From Tausonia pullulans (Eukaryota; Basidiomycota; Tremellomycetes; Cystofilobasidiales; Mrakiaceae), in NCBI GenBank assembly GCA_951802195.1, contig OX637632.1, forward strand, positions 62,001 to 126,000: a stretch of 64,000 nt of DNA, in the 5' to 3' direction. This document shows positions 31,085-41,836 of this stretch, piece by piece. The position numbers were made by a program, and so were the translations under genes. The first letter of the stretch is position 1; every line of letters starts with the position of its first letter. The notes beneath the pieces are model-generated. The model was not told the origin of the DNA. It saw only the letters and a program-made list of their open reading frames with translations, and made no database searches.

Positions 31085-32335
31085 ATGCTTCCCGCTCACC
31101 TTCTCCTCCACCCGGGCACCTCCCGGGTCCTCAAGGTCCTCGCTACCACCGCTGGACGCGACAAGTGCGCGCTCGTCTTCTGCCCCCTTCCTCTCGTCGG
31201 CCGGCCGAACCCGCCGGCGGTGGGCGAGGCTGGTGGTTGGTGGAGGACAGGTCCCTGAGCTCCTCCATCGCTGACCGTCCGTTCTTTCTCTCGTGTGCCC
31301 CGTGCCCAGGCTCTACCGGCTTGTCCAATATTTCTCCCGGTTCCTCGCCTTTCAGCTTCTCCTCCGCGACCACAAGGACCTCGCCGCCCGCTTCGACGGC
31401 CTCAAAGCCGGTCTCGCGTCAGGCCGCAAGCTCATGCGGCTCTTCAAGCCCGTCGAGCACCTCCAGGCCGCAACGCGGGCAGGCATGTCGGACGCGTTCG
31501 CTGGTGGAGGGGCTGTCGGGAGGATCGGCGAGGTGGAGAGGGTTGCGCAGATCGCGAGGCAGCTCGCTTATGCGTGAGTGGAAACGAATCGACCAACCCG
31601 ACCAACCCAACCAACCCACCCCCCCCCCCCCCCCCCCCCCCCTTGATAACCCAACCCTCCCCCAAACTTCGCCACCGTCGTCGTTCGTTCGTGGGAGGCT
31701 GAACCAACTCTTCACCCTGTCATCAGCGGCTACCTCTCGACCGACATGCTCATCTACCTCCAGTCCGTCAAGTTCCTCCGCCTGACGCCCACCAAGGTGG
31801 CCGAGACGACGAAGCTCTCCCAGCGGTTCTGGCTCGCGGGAATCCTCCTCTCGCTCCTCTCCACGGGAGCGGGCCTTCTCAAGGTCCGCAAGGAGACGAA
31901 GCGGGCCGACCTCGTCGTCGACAGAGAGAAGGGGGACTCGCAGCGCGCCAAGGCGCTCGTCGCGTGAGTTGTGGACCGGCAGGGTGGCATCGCCCATGCC
32001 TTTTCCCCCCATGGTGTGTCCTCACAGACTGACGAGCAATTGTGGCTTTTGTCGCCTTCCCTTCACATCAGTCGCCACTCCCAGCTCCTCACCCAAGCCC
32101 TCCAGGACTCGCTCGACTTCTTCCTCCCGGCCTCCAACCTCGGCCTCGTCTCGGTGTCGGAGGGCAAGATCGGTGCTATCGGGTGCGTCGGGCGGCTCTA
32201 ACGAACCCTCCATCCCCCCCCCCCCCCCCCCCACCTTGGTCTACCGTGCCTGATTTCGGAGACTGATCGTTGGGTTCTCTGTGCAGAGCGATCACGTCGT
32301 GGATGGCCCTGTCCCAGATGTGGGCCAAGGCCTAA
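31085..32335 (+). CDS. PEX11: Peroxisomal membrane protein PEX11
   Basis: Promotes peroxisome elongation and division by inserting amphipathic helices into the membrane. Five exons (31085-31164, 31310-31573, 31727-31963, 32072-32182, 32287-32335) sum to 246 residues, usual for the family. N-terminal signature: LKVLATTAGRDKLYRLVQYF followed by SRFLAFQLL. The amphipathic region GLASGRKLMRLFKPVEHLQA is present, as is the later helix FWLAGILLSLLSTGAGLLK followed by a basic segment. The C-terminus is GAITSWMALSQMWAKA. The start at 31085 puts the conserved region at the expected distance from the N-terminus. Introns 2 and 4 carry poly-C runs of 24 and 19 on the sense strand. Confidence 0.92.
31619..31642 (+). 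repeat. Poly-C tract (24) in a PEX11 intron
   Basis: Uninterrupted C run between the donor at 31574 and the acceptor at 31726, on the sense strand. A second run of 19 C lies in the last PEX11 intron (32214-32232). Confidence 0.95.
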
Positions 32336-32888
32336 GAAGTCCGAGAGTAAATTGGCGGTCAGGGGGGTGGGCGTCGGCGTCGTTCTTAATGTGGCTCTCT
32401 CGCCGGGCCCTTCACCCGCGCCCTTTGTACGTATTGTTGTTCCCTAGGGGTCCCTTATCTCCATCGTGCTTTTCCTTCTGCGGCCGTGTCAGAGGCTCCC
32501 GCTACCTCGGCGGAACGGGGTCTCTTGGGGTTGGGAACCAGACCAAGCCGGGGCGGGGCGGAGAGGGCGCGAGCAGCGTCGGAGCTGTCGAAATCGTCGT
32601 CGTGTGTGTGTGTGTGAGATGGACGACGAAGGCCAATGGGATGGTCCGTCGCCCATCCTCCCTCCCCCCGCCCCCACCTCCTCAGACGCACATCTCAGAC
32701 TTCGTCTGGCTCGCTCGACAGATCGTCTTTCAGCCCCCGAGCGGACGGCCCAGGACACACCCGTCCATATCCGCTAGCTAGCTGAGCAGGAACGAGGAGC
32801 CAAGGAGGCATCGAGAGTGTCCGGCACGGGTCGAGCCCACAGTGAGAGGAAATGAAAGGAAAACATAAACAAGCCCAGAAGAAGACGG

Positions 32889-32940
32889 TAGCTAGCTAGC
32901 TAGCTGCCTAGCGAGGCACACACACACACACACATATATA
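32889..32940. repeat. Microsatellites: TAGC repeat followed by CA and TA repeats
   Basis: Four TAGC units, then about nine CA units passing into TA units, in the gene-poor interval. A shorter copy of the GCTAGCTAGC motif lies near 32773. Confidence 0.9.
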
Positions 32941-33445
32941 CCCATATACAGCGCGCCCGCCCGAGACGACCCAACCTGCGACGAAGTGCAGTATTCCTCT
33001 TCGCTCCCGAATGTCTCCGTCCGCCCCGCCCCGTCTTTAGGCTTTTAGAAAGCCATAACTACAAAAGCAAAAAAGAACAAGAGATAAAGATTTTTTAAAA
33101 AAAGGAAAGAAAAGAATCGCACGAACGGTCCCAACAAGGTCTCCTGTAAGGGCCAATCTCTCCAGGGGGAAGGAAGCCAGGAAGCGCAACGGAACGAACA
33201 CGACGACGGGCTCAGCTCGGACTGCGCTATCCATGTGTGAACCCTGTCCAATCAGGACAAGGGGCCTACCGATGAACCTGGGCAAGCTTTCCTTCAACAC
33301 CCGCGATGTCGCAGTCCGAGCTGAAACACCAGAGTACCATGCGAGTGATCCGAGTCGGTCCTGATCAGAAGGGTCCGGCCGCTTGGCTGATGACATACCC
33401 AGGGGGCGAATGTGAAGCATGGTAGGCTTCCCGTAATGGCTTGCT

Positions 33446-33855
33446 CCCCCCCCCCCCCCCCCCCCCTTCCCCTCGCCTCCCTTTACGAATCCCCCCGCCC
33501 AGCCGTTCGGGAGGGGTAGCGCGGCCGAGCCTTTCTCGGCCGTAGGTGCATAGGTCCCTGTCCATCCGCGAACGCGCTTCGCTTGGCTTGGATGGCGGCT
33601 TGGCATGTAGGAATGGCTGGCGGGACGAACCTCTGGGCGCCCATAATGTGATGAGGACAGAGGTACTAACGAAAAAAAAAAGACCAACAGACGCTGTCGA
33701 AAGGCGCGGGCGGGACAACCGAGATGGCCCGGACTTCGCACGTGGTTTTGGAAGTCGCTGTTGTCAGACAGACTCCTAGGTAGGTGACAGAACCCTGGGT
33801 TCCACCTGCTGTACTCAGCACGAGTCCATCAACCGGGGGGGGGGGGGGGGGGGGG
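33446..33855. repeat. Oppositely oriented homopolymer tracts C21 and G21
   Basis: C at 33446-33466 and G at 33835-33855 are equal in length and complementary, 368 bases apart. They could pair in a transcript or as folded single-stranded DNA, or each could form quadruplex/i-motif structures. Confidence 0.85.
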
Positions 33856-35373
33856 ATACCGGCATGCAAGGAGAAGACCCATGCAAGCCAACCCAGATAG
33901 CCGTAGAACGGAGTAGGGGATCGAGGACAATGTAGCCCGGTAGCCTTTGCGTCGGAGTGGTCCTGCATGATGCCGCAGCATCGTCCCATCCCTTGATGTC
34001 CCTGGTCTTGTTCATCGCATCCACCTCACTGACCGGAGATGGTCCGGAAGACTAGTCCGAGACAATCAAGCAGATCACCGCCATTGATTCACTGGACCTC
34101 GACCCTGCCCTGGTCGGATCGCAGGAGGACTAGGAGAGGGAGGGAGCCGCTGATGTCTCGCGACCCGACCACCGTGTCACTGCCAGTAGGTGGTTTGCCG
34201 ATGCAAGCGAGCTAGGGGCGAGACCAGCTACTTCCTCACCGCGGACAACGAAGGAGTCTGACGTCCGGTGCTTCTGAGCGCTAGGCTCGACACCTCTGTC
34301 CATCCAAGGAGAACGTCATCTGCGGCAGTTGACAAAAGACCGCGAGCAACAGGAGAGCCGGTGCTGTAGAGGACGCCGTCAAGCACCGCGAGGTTCAGCT
34401 CGAAACCCGGCTGTGGCTTGTTCGTACTGGGCTGTCAAGGTCGCGGGGACGAGCCGGGTGGAGAGAGAAACTCGACAGGAGGTGGGAGGACGCTCGGACA
34501 ACTCTAGAAGGAGTAGGGGATGGCGAGTGAGGTCGTATGAGAGGAGATGAAGGTAGAGGACCGAAAGGCAGAGATGACGGCATCACCAACAAAGTCGCAT
34601 GGCTTACGCCATCACTAAATTGCCCGCAAGTTGAGAGAGTAGAGCTAGTATTAGGAAGGCAGCTCGACTGGACTCCATATGAAAGATGGTTGATGAAGAG
34701 ACAGATTGAAAGGAGCACAATGGAAACGTATGTTCCCCTAGAGTCGAAGAGTAAAACACAAGATCGCTCCAAACATACGCCAGCTGGTGGCGAGATCAAT
34801 TCACCCAGAGAACTGACTCACAGCAGCAGGCCCGCCGCCAGCGAACACCTTCAACTTCTTGCCGCAAGAAGACTGGGCGCGCGCCGAGCTTGTCAATGGT
34901 CGGCACTTACAACTAGAGGGCTGCAGCCCTCTTGCGATGAGAAGGGGCAAGGTTCAACACGTGTGGAATAACCCCTGAGGGATGAACGACGCCGCGGGCC
35001 GCCATCTCCTGCGTGTGCAACCCGCGAAGACGGCGGCGATGGATCTGGGAGGTCTCGCCCTCACTCGCCTTTCGCCAAGAGATCCAGATGACCTAGAATG
35101 AAGGACACTTCCTTTCTTAGGTGCACGTAGTATCGACGGAGGCTCTCAATCGGTCAAGCAGCTCGACTCATGGGTGTCTCGCTTGATCCGACCAGAAGGA
35201 CAGCTATTTCAAGTCATCCCTTATTCTGTCCTCTCCAAGAGGTTCGTCCTTCTCTACCTACGCTCAGCTTTTGGCTGCCTCTCCCGCGGCGCCTTCCTGG
35301 GCGGGCTCGGGCATAACTGTTTAGAAAAGAGGCCGTCAATCATTCTGCTCGAAAACCGGCGAGCTCTGATGGT

Positions 35374-36319
35374 TTAGGGAGGGAAGAGGGCTCTAAGGGA
35401 CGGACCGAGCATGAGCCCGAGAGGAATGAGCATGTACATCCAGTACCTGGGCAGCGACAAACTTATGTTAATAACGGCAGATCGGGGGGAACAAGAAAGC
35501 ACGGCAACTCACTTCTGGAGGAACGACTTTTCGGCGGGAGGAGCAGCCGGCTGACCCGTTGACTCGTCAAGGACGGGAGCAGCAGCGAGGAGAGGTCTGT
35601 CAATGAGGAGAAAGGAGGTCAGAGAAAAGTGTCAGTCCATCGTCAAGTGCTCGCAACATTACACCCAACGTACCCCTCGGGCCACTCCGACGTGCGCACC
35701 CGTACAGTCGTGTTGAACGCCGCCGTCGCCCCCAGCCTCGCGTGCCGATGAGGTAGCTTAGCTGCTGGGCACGAGCCGTCCCGGGGCAGGTTGTAGATCG
35801 CGTAGGAGAAGTGATAGGGTTGAGGAGAGGACCCAGGGAAGTGGAGCGTGAGGAGGTCCTGCCGCTTAGCTGGGGGGAGAAGAAGGTGGCACTGAAAGCA
35901 GGCGACCGCCTTCATTAGGTCTTTCTGCCTTCCAACTTGTCTCTCCCAACGTATGGCCCCGGACTTACCGCCTTCATGACCGTCTTGGGCCAGAGTGTCT
36001 CGTCCTCCCCCTCGACCTCCATCGCGATCTGGTAGAACGCGTCCTTCTCCGTATCCACAGGTCGCAGAGAGCTCAAGTCCTCGATGTCCCCAACAACGAC
36101 GGGGAGGACGCTTGCGAGTCCATGTGAGTTCGCCGGAGAGGAGAGGTGAATCTTCGACCGGAGAGAGAAGGGAGGTGGGGGGACCGTCGGGTCCGAGGGG
36201 AGGAAGCGGTGGTAGAAGGTGATCGTCTGGTTCGTCGATTCGGCGAGGGAGCCGAGGGCACCGAAAGTAAGCGCTGCTATGAGCAATGTTAGGTGTTTGC
36301 CAAGGAAAGGAGCAATCAT
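35374..36319 (-). CDS. EMC10: ER membrane protein complex subunit 10 (EMC10-like)
   Basis: EMC inserts tail-anchored and multi-pass proteins into the ER membrane; EMC10 is a lumenal, single-TM subunit. The start at 36319 gives a signal peptide (MIAPFLGKHLTLLIAALTFG). The lumenal beta-sandwich part includes ITFYHRFLPSDPTV, then PFSLRSKIHL and EKDAFYQIAMEVEG. Later exons give CHLLLPPAKRQDLLTLHF, FSYAIYNLPRDGSCP and AAFNTTVRVRTSEWPEG, joined by a GTACGT donor to PLLAAAPVLDESTGQPAAPP. The last exon encodes the membrane helix YWMYMLIPLGLMLGPSLRAL and stops at 35374-35376. The architecture (signal peptide, beta-rich lumenal part, Pro-rich linker, terminal helix) fits EMC10. An upstream in-frame ATG exists but would bury the signal peptide. 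Confidence 0.78.
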
Positions 36320-36677
36320 GTTCGCTCGTCGCTGATGATGGTTGATGATCGATCGCTCCAAGGCGCGTCGTGGCTGGCCAACGTCTCGGCCTCTGGTCGC
36401 CAAGATCCCTCTGCGTCTGTTCCCTGGCGACGGCTCTTGCTCCATCTTTTCGTCTATAATTCATCAAGATTAAGGCTATACACGCAGATTAACAAGGCTT
36501 CTTAATTCTCTTCGTTCTCCAATGGCTGTGGAGAGTGAGCGACTGAGTCAGGACCTGGCGAGCCATCTGACGAGACAGTTGACTCTCACCTCGTAGTCAG
36601 CGCCGATGAGTTGCCTGCGGACTCGTCGCTGCCACAGCCTGCCAAAAAAAAGTTTCAACACGTGTTTTGCGACTGCT
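36320..36677. other. Short intergenic stretch
   Basis: Between the EMC10 start and the fasciclin gene stop on the same strand, AT-richer near 36450-36500. Likely EMC10 promoter plus the fasciclin 3' end. No further element was seen. Confidence 0.4.
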
Positions 36678-39600
36678 CTAGCGGTTGCAGACCCACCACC
36701 AAGCGAGGAGTCCAATGCCCGTCAAGGCCGCGATGCCAAAGATGACGACCAAAAGGACGGTCCACCCCCAGACCATGACCCAGCTCGGTTGGAACGGGAT
36801 CAAGACCGCATCAATGAGGATCACACCCCCACCCCTGGTCACTCCGTTCACGAGGCGGACGTCTTTGTTGCGGCTCAAAGTAGTCTGCCGCGACTGGACT
36901 TCCTCGCTGTCGCCACCCCCCTCTTTCTTCCACTTCGGGGTAGCACGCCCTCCGCCGAGGACAGTCGCCCAATCGTTGACCCCATCCCCGACACCGCGAG
37001 CACCCTTGATGCCAACGACATATCCACTAGCTTCCTCCCGGAATGCCAGATCGCCGTAAGGGGACGTTGCCGAGAGTAGCGTCAAGTAAGCCACATCGTC
37101 CTTGAGGGAGAGCGGGCGCCCATCGAGCGGGACAGGGAGCGAGATGGGCCGCGACTTGGAGGCCGATCGTGGGTTGGCGGGCTCCGGAGAGAGGGAGGGG
37201 ATAATGTGGAGTTTGAGGAGGTCAAGAAGGAGGTCGGGGGAGGAGAGGTACGCCGTGAGATTGACATGCGCAAAGGCGGCGTCGGTCGGAGTGAGGAGGG
37301 TAAATGAGAGAGGGAAAGGGATAGGGTCGGACGAGGGAGAATCAGAGTTGAAAGTGGGACCCCAGCCAGTCAGGCCAAGATGAGCGAGTTCGGAGAGCGA
37401 AGGCTCTGTCGAATTCAGGACCCAGTCAAGGCCGGCGTGAACAAGGAGCTCGGTCATGATGGTCGACTTGCCGCCACGGAGAAGGTTGGCGAGCGTGATG
37501 TCGACGCACGAAGGAAGCTCGACCTGGTCGATGAAGTGGACAACGCTGCACAGAATCGAAGGAGGAGTCAGACCGTGCACTTCTCCGCTCGCCCGCGTAT
37601 CACTCACCCGTTGCTCGAGATCCAGTCAGAAGCAAGTAGAACGGCGTCCTTGAGCTCTCCGTTGACTTTCTCACCCGAACCCTCGCTCGTCTCGCCTCCG
37701 ACCGTCACGTTGCCTTGGTCCTGGTCGATATAGAGGGAGCCACCTTCGAGCGTCAGGTACCCTCGTCGGCGGCCGCCCTCGCCGTGGTTCAGGTCTTCGG
37801 TGTAGAGGACCTGGTCGACGGCATGGTAGCGAATGAGCTGCCTCAGCTGCGACTTGGCCTCTGGGAGAAGGAGGTAGCTCATGGTGAGGCCAAGCCCTGA
37901 GGAAGTACGCCGCAAGTTAGCCCAAGGATGGCATCCACGACTAGACTGAGCGCTTAACGTACGAGTAAAAGCGTGGTTCAGCGGGATGAAGAGAGAGATT
38001 CCCGGCGCTGCTTTAAGTTCTTTTTCGAGGCCCGAAGTGAAAACTGAGGCGACGAAAGTCGAGGTCTCCAGATTTGACACCGCCGTCTGAACAAAGTCCT
38101 TCGGAAGCCGAAGATAGTCGTCGACGAGATAGATGATCGATCGACCGACCTCGATGGGCTCGCCGAGAACCTCGACGTTGCCAAAGCGAAGGTCTTTCCA
38201 CATCTCGCTGCCGTCGCCGCGGTCGATCCGGACACTATTGTGCGCGGTGCGGCCCATGATCATGCCTAGCGAGTCGGTGAGAGAGACCTCAAGGACCTGC
38301 CGCCCGTTCTTGAGCGAGGGGAGTTTGAGCTCTGTCGTAATGAGGGAGCCATCGGCGAGATCTTTTGGACGGAGGCGGCCGGGGAGGATGTGGTAACGGA
38401 GGAGTGACTCGAGGTGAGGCGACGAGGTTGAGGGATCCGACCGCGCGTTCTTGGGGGCTAGAATGGTGTAGGATTCGCCGGAGGCGGAGGCGTCAACATA
38501 ATGCGTGAGGTTGGTTGCTCGGATGAGGTCGACGAAGGGTCGAGCCTCGAGTCCGATGAGGGTCTTGAGGATAACTGAGATCAGCGCAGGGTAAGTCAAC
38601 GTTTTTCAGAAGCAATACGGACCTTCTCAGTAGTTAGCTTGAACGCCCCACGAGGAATGAGCAGGTCGTCCACGATGTGGATGACACCTAAGAGACGATA
38701 GGTCAGGAAGAGGGCAAAAACAGACGGGTAGCTGGCCGACTTACCGTTCTCGCACAGAACGTCAGGCTCGACAACCTCGACCTCCTTCTTGTCGTCGTTG
38801 CCGCCCTTCGAATCGTTCGATGACTCGACGAGCGTGACCCGCATGTCGCCTGAGTCCTCCACCTTGACCGAAACATTAACTCCTCCAAGCATCTCGACCG
38901 AGTCCACGCCACCCATGAACGTCTCGCGCCAGCCGATACTCCGGTCCTTTCGCGCGCGACTCGCGTGGAAAGAGACGAGCAGTGCGACGTCCTCATCGGC
39001 GAGTCCACTCTCGAGATAGGTGCGCTCGATGGGCGGGAGCGTCGACCAGGCTTTGTCGGAGGGCGCGAAGACGGTAAGATTTGGGAGAGATTGGAGAAGG
39101 CCAAGATATGAATTGGGCGGAATCGGAGATGGCGGGACCGTGATAATCGGGAGAAGGAGCGAGGAAAGGTAGGAAAGCGAGGGATGGGCGAGGATGGTGG
39201 CGGCTGCGGAGAAAGAAACCAGGGGATGGATGGTTCAGCCAAGGTTGCCCAGTCCCTCCCTTGTACCGATAGACAGACTCACCAATGTCACGAGGCGTCT
39301 CAAGCACGCCCTGAATCTTGTAGACGACTCCGTTGCCTGCCGTCCGAGGCTGGCCGTCGACCCTTACGCCACCATGTCCATGGCCATCGACTCCCACCCA
39401 CAGGTCCAGCGTGGCATCCCCGACCGAAACATCATTGTCAGAGCGTGCATAGGCTCGCAGGCGCTGGCCTCGTCCTCCAAGCTGTCCGTCTGGAGTAGGG
39501 AGCCACGGCGGGGCGGGTGCCGGCTCGGGCGTCTCGTGACCCGTATAGTTTGTTGGATAAAGCAGAGTTTCGAGAAAGAGCGGCGGCCCGGTAGATGGGA

Positions 39601-40057
39601 AAAGATCGGGAGGAGCCGAGTCCGAGAGCAAGTTCACATCGGAGAGAAGAGTAAAGTTGAGGAGGTGGTAAAAGAGCATCTGGCGCAAGTCAAAGAGGAC
39701 GTTGTCTGGCAATGACAGAAAGTCGCTGTCGGTGCCTTCGGCCGCGGAGACGGCGGTGGCGGCAAACCCCGGGCGATGGCGTGCATCTTGGAAGGCATCA
39801 TTCGTTGGGGCAAAGAGGGTCGTGTTTTCGAGCCTGTTGAGCGCCGGGATGAGCTTGGCCCGCTGAAGAAGACGGACAAGGGTCGAGAAGTCGGCATCGG
39901 CAGAGAGGACGTCGACGACCGTCGACGTGAGGGTCGAGAGCTTCGAGGAACTTGGGTCGACATTGGGCTGGGAAGCCTGGAACGCCACCTGCTGGCCAGT
40001 GCTGGCCAAAGTCTGGCAGGCGAGTAGCGGGAGAATGCCGAGGTACTGGACGAGCAT
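36678..40057 (-). CDS. Multi-fasciclin (FAS1) membrane protein, Fsc1-like
   Basis: Large type I membrane protein. Signal peptide at the start (40057): MLVQYLGILPLLACQTLAS. I count about five FAS1 units. Unit 1 contains TVVDVLSADADFSTLVRLLQ and NTTLFAPTNDAFQDA. Unit 2 contains LPNLTVFAPSDKAWSTLP and, later, GVIHIVDDLLIPRGAF. Unit 3 contains FVDLIRATNLTHYVDASA, YTILAPKNA and LLRYHILPGRL. Unit 4 contains IIYLVDDYLRLP and ISLFIPLNHAFTR. Unit 5 contains VVHFIDQVELPS, SFTLLTPTDAAFAHVNL and LLKLHIIPSL. Near the C-terminus is a single helix (VWGWTVLLVVIFGIAALTGI) and a short cytosolic WWWVCNR. Five FAS1 units with a C-terminal helix match fission yeast Fsc1, a vacuolar membrane protein needed for autophagosome-vacuole fusion; the same role here is inference. 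Several N-glycosylation sequons fit the extracytosolic topology. Confidence 0.82.
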
Positions 40058-40817
40058 GTCGACGCCCGTGGTGGTCTAAGCGAGACTGGAAGACGCCAGG
40101 CAAGCAGCGAAATGACATGTGATGGCGTCAGCACTGAGTCCTCTACCAAGCTCTTTCAAGGAGCAAGATGGCTCGCGAGTCGGGGCATAGGCAACTTTCC
40201 AAGCCATGCCCAAAAGTAACCGTCGTTGTGTCGATGCGACATGATGACAGCACGCGCCCGAAACGATAAGCGGCGCGGTTGGGGAGACCAGGGAGGTGAC
40301 GCGTTCATGGACCCCCCTCCCCCCAAGATAGAGAACGCGACGAGACGACAGGCGAAGACCGCATGTGAAGGAGAGTGAGCTCACTCTAGGGTTGCCGGGA
40401 AGTGGTGACTGGCAGGGGCTTTAGGCTGCAGACTCGACGTCGTTATCGCGGGGGCTTCAGTCGCGGACTCAGCCGGGGCTTGGGGAGTGGATGGCCGGGG
40501 CCGGGGGGGAGAAGCGGGGGGGCGGAGAGGGAGAGAGAAGCAACGACAAGTACAGCGCGGCGACCGGGCCGGCGACAGGGAGAGATGCGGTCGCTCGGTG
40601 GTTCAAGAGGAGTCCTTGAGGCGGATGTGTGTGCGTGTAAGAGCAGGGGGTGGCCTGGGTCTGATCGGGGGTGGTGGTGGTGGTGGTGGTGGTGGTTGCG
40701 GTCAGAGCGCCAGAGAGAGCAGCGCAAGAAGTAGGCGGCGACGCGGCCTATACTCTTTCCTGGCTCACGTTGACCACCACTACCAGGCTCAACCCAGACA
40801 CTCACGCCTCGCCTGCC
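40058..40817. promoter_or_regulatory. Divergent promoter region between the fasciclin gene (-) and mS23 (+)
   Basis: About 760 bases between outward-facing starts. It includes a GGT trinucleotide repeat (about 40670-40696) and G/A-rich tracts. An open stretch overlapping the repeat continues in frame into mS23, but the ATG at 40818 in good context is the better start. Confidence 0.5.
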
Positions 40818-41836
40818 ATGCGTCGCAACGCGTTCGACATTCTCCAGACCTCCCAGAGGCTTCACAGGGCTGGCCTCAAGTTCACAGACTCTGGCGCGAC
40901 CCCGGTCTGGCACGCCGCCCTCCTCTCGCATCCGCCGGCGCCGCCGCTGCCCATCCGCAAGAACATGGTCCGGCCTATCGCCTTCCCGGAGGACAAGATC
41001 CGCGAGCAGTTCTTCACCGACTTCCCCTTTGAGGCCTTCCGTGCCAAGTCCATCACCGAGCGTGAACGGATACAGCCCCCGCAGACGCTCACCGGCAAGG
41101 CCTGGTGGTCCCTTTCCCAGGTCTCTCTCAACCCAACCTCGGACGAGTCAGTAGTCACTCCTTCCTCCAAAGCTTTCTCTTTCCCTCTCGATAGAAGGGC
41201 TAGGAGAGCTGCCAAGCTTAGGTTTGAGCTCGCCCGAGTTGTCGACCCCAGAGCTGACTTGTCACGTCTCGCTGTCGTCTCTTCTTTCGCCTCTTCGTTT
41301 GTACACGCGCGTCGTCCGGTTCGTGCTCCGCCTCCCCAGCTGCATCAACCTTGTTGTGAACCTCCGGTCGTACCACAACATGTCGACGGCCCAGGCGTAC
41401 GCGATTGCGACCGCCCAGTTCGCCCACCTCCGAGCTATCCAGGAGCACGCGACCCGGTCGGCCGCTCACGAAGCGCGCGCTTACGGAGGCCGGTTGACGG
41501 GGGGAGAGATCGTGCGTCGTCCGCTGGCCCACAAGGGGTAGAGAAGAAGTCGAGGCGTGCTGACTTCTGAACGTGCCCTTGTTTTTCCAGAACCGCTCCT
41601 TTAAGAAGGTCGCGAACGCGCTCGCCTCGTGGCAGCCTCCTTCGCAGCGGCAGCTCGCCTCGCCACCCAAGGTCTGGCAGGCGGACCCCAAGCCGTCGTT
41701 CCATGCCCTCGCGGGCACCTTTAGTGGTGGTGAGAAGTACGTCAAGGGCTGGTCTAAGTGGAACGAGGTCATGGACCGGAGGCGACTGGGATTCGAGGAG
41801 GCAGAGGAGCGAAGGCGGCGGAGCAAGACCGTCTAA
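40818..41836 (+). CDS. RSM25: Mitochondrial small ribosomal subunit protein mS23 (Rsm25)
   Basis: Component of the mitochondrial 37S subunit. The first exon encodes the family N-terminus (MRRNAFDILQTSQRLHRAGL), then PVWHAALLSHPPAPPLPIR and FPEDKIREQFFTDFPFEAFR. A 190-nt intron (41148-41337) is followed by CINLVVNLRSYHNMSTAQAY and IATAQFAHLRAIQEHATRSA. The last exon starts NRSFKKVANALASWQ, with a basic tail ending EERRRRSKTV. It starts with the short basic leader usual for fungal mS23, which needs no cleaved presequence. Length about 240 residues. It is divergently transcribed from the fasciclin gene. Confidence rests on the N-terminal and middle motifs. Confidence 0.85.

Larger units (their letters stand above)
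32336..35373. other. 3-kb gene-poor interval with simple repeats between converging genes
   Basis: Between the PEX11 stop and the EMC10 stop. It holds TAGC repeats (32889-32905), CA followed by TA repeats (32917-32940), a run of 21 C (33446-33466) and a run of 21 G (33835-33855). Open stretches such as 34537-34971 (+) and 33365-33718 (-) show neither family motifs nor splice-consistent extension. No tRNA, 5S or transposon ends were recognised. Confidence 0.5.

Noticed and set aside
34329-34971. Open stretches in the gene-poor interval as a possible gene or mobile element.
   Set aside because: No family motif, no terminal repeats, no target-site duplication and no splice-consistent extension were seen.
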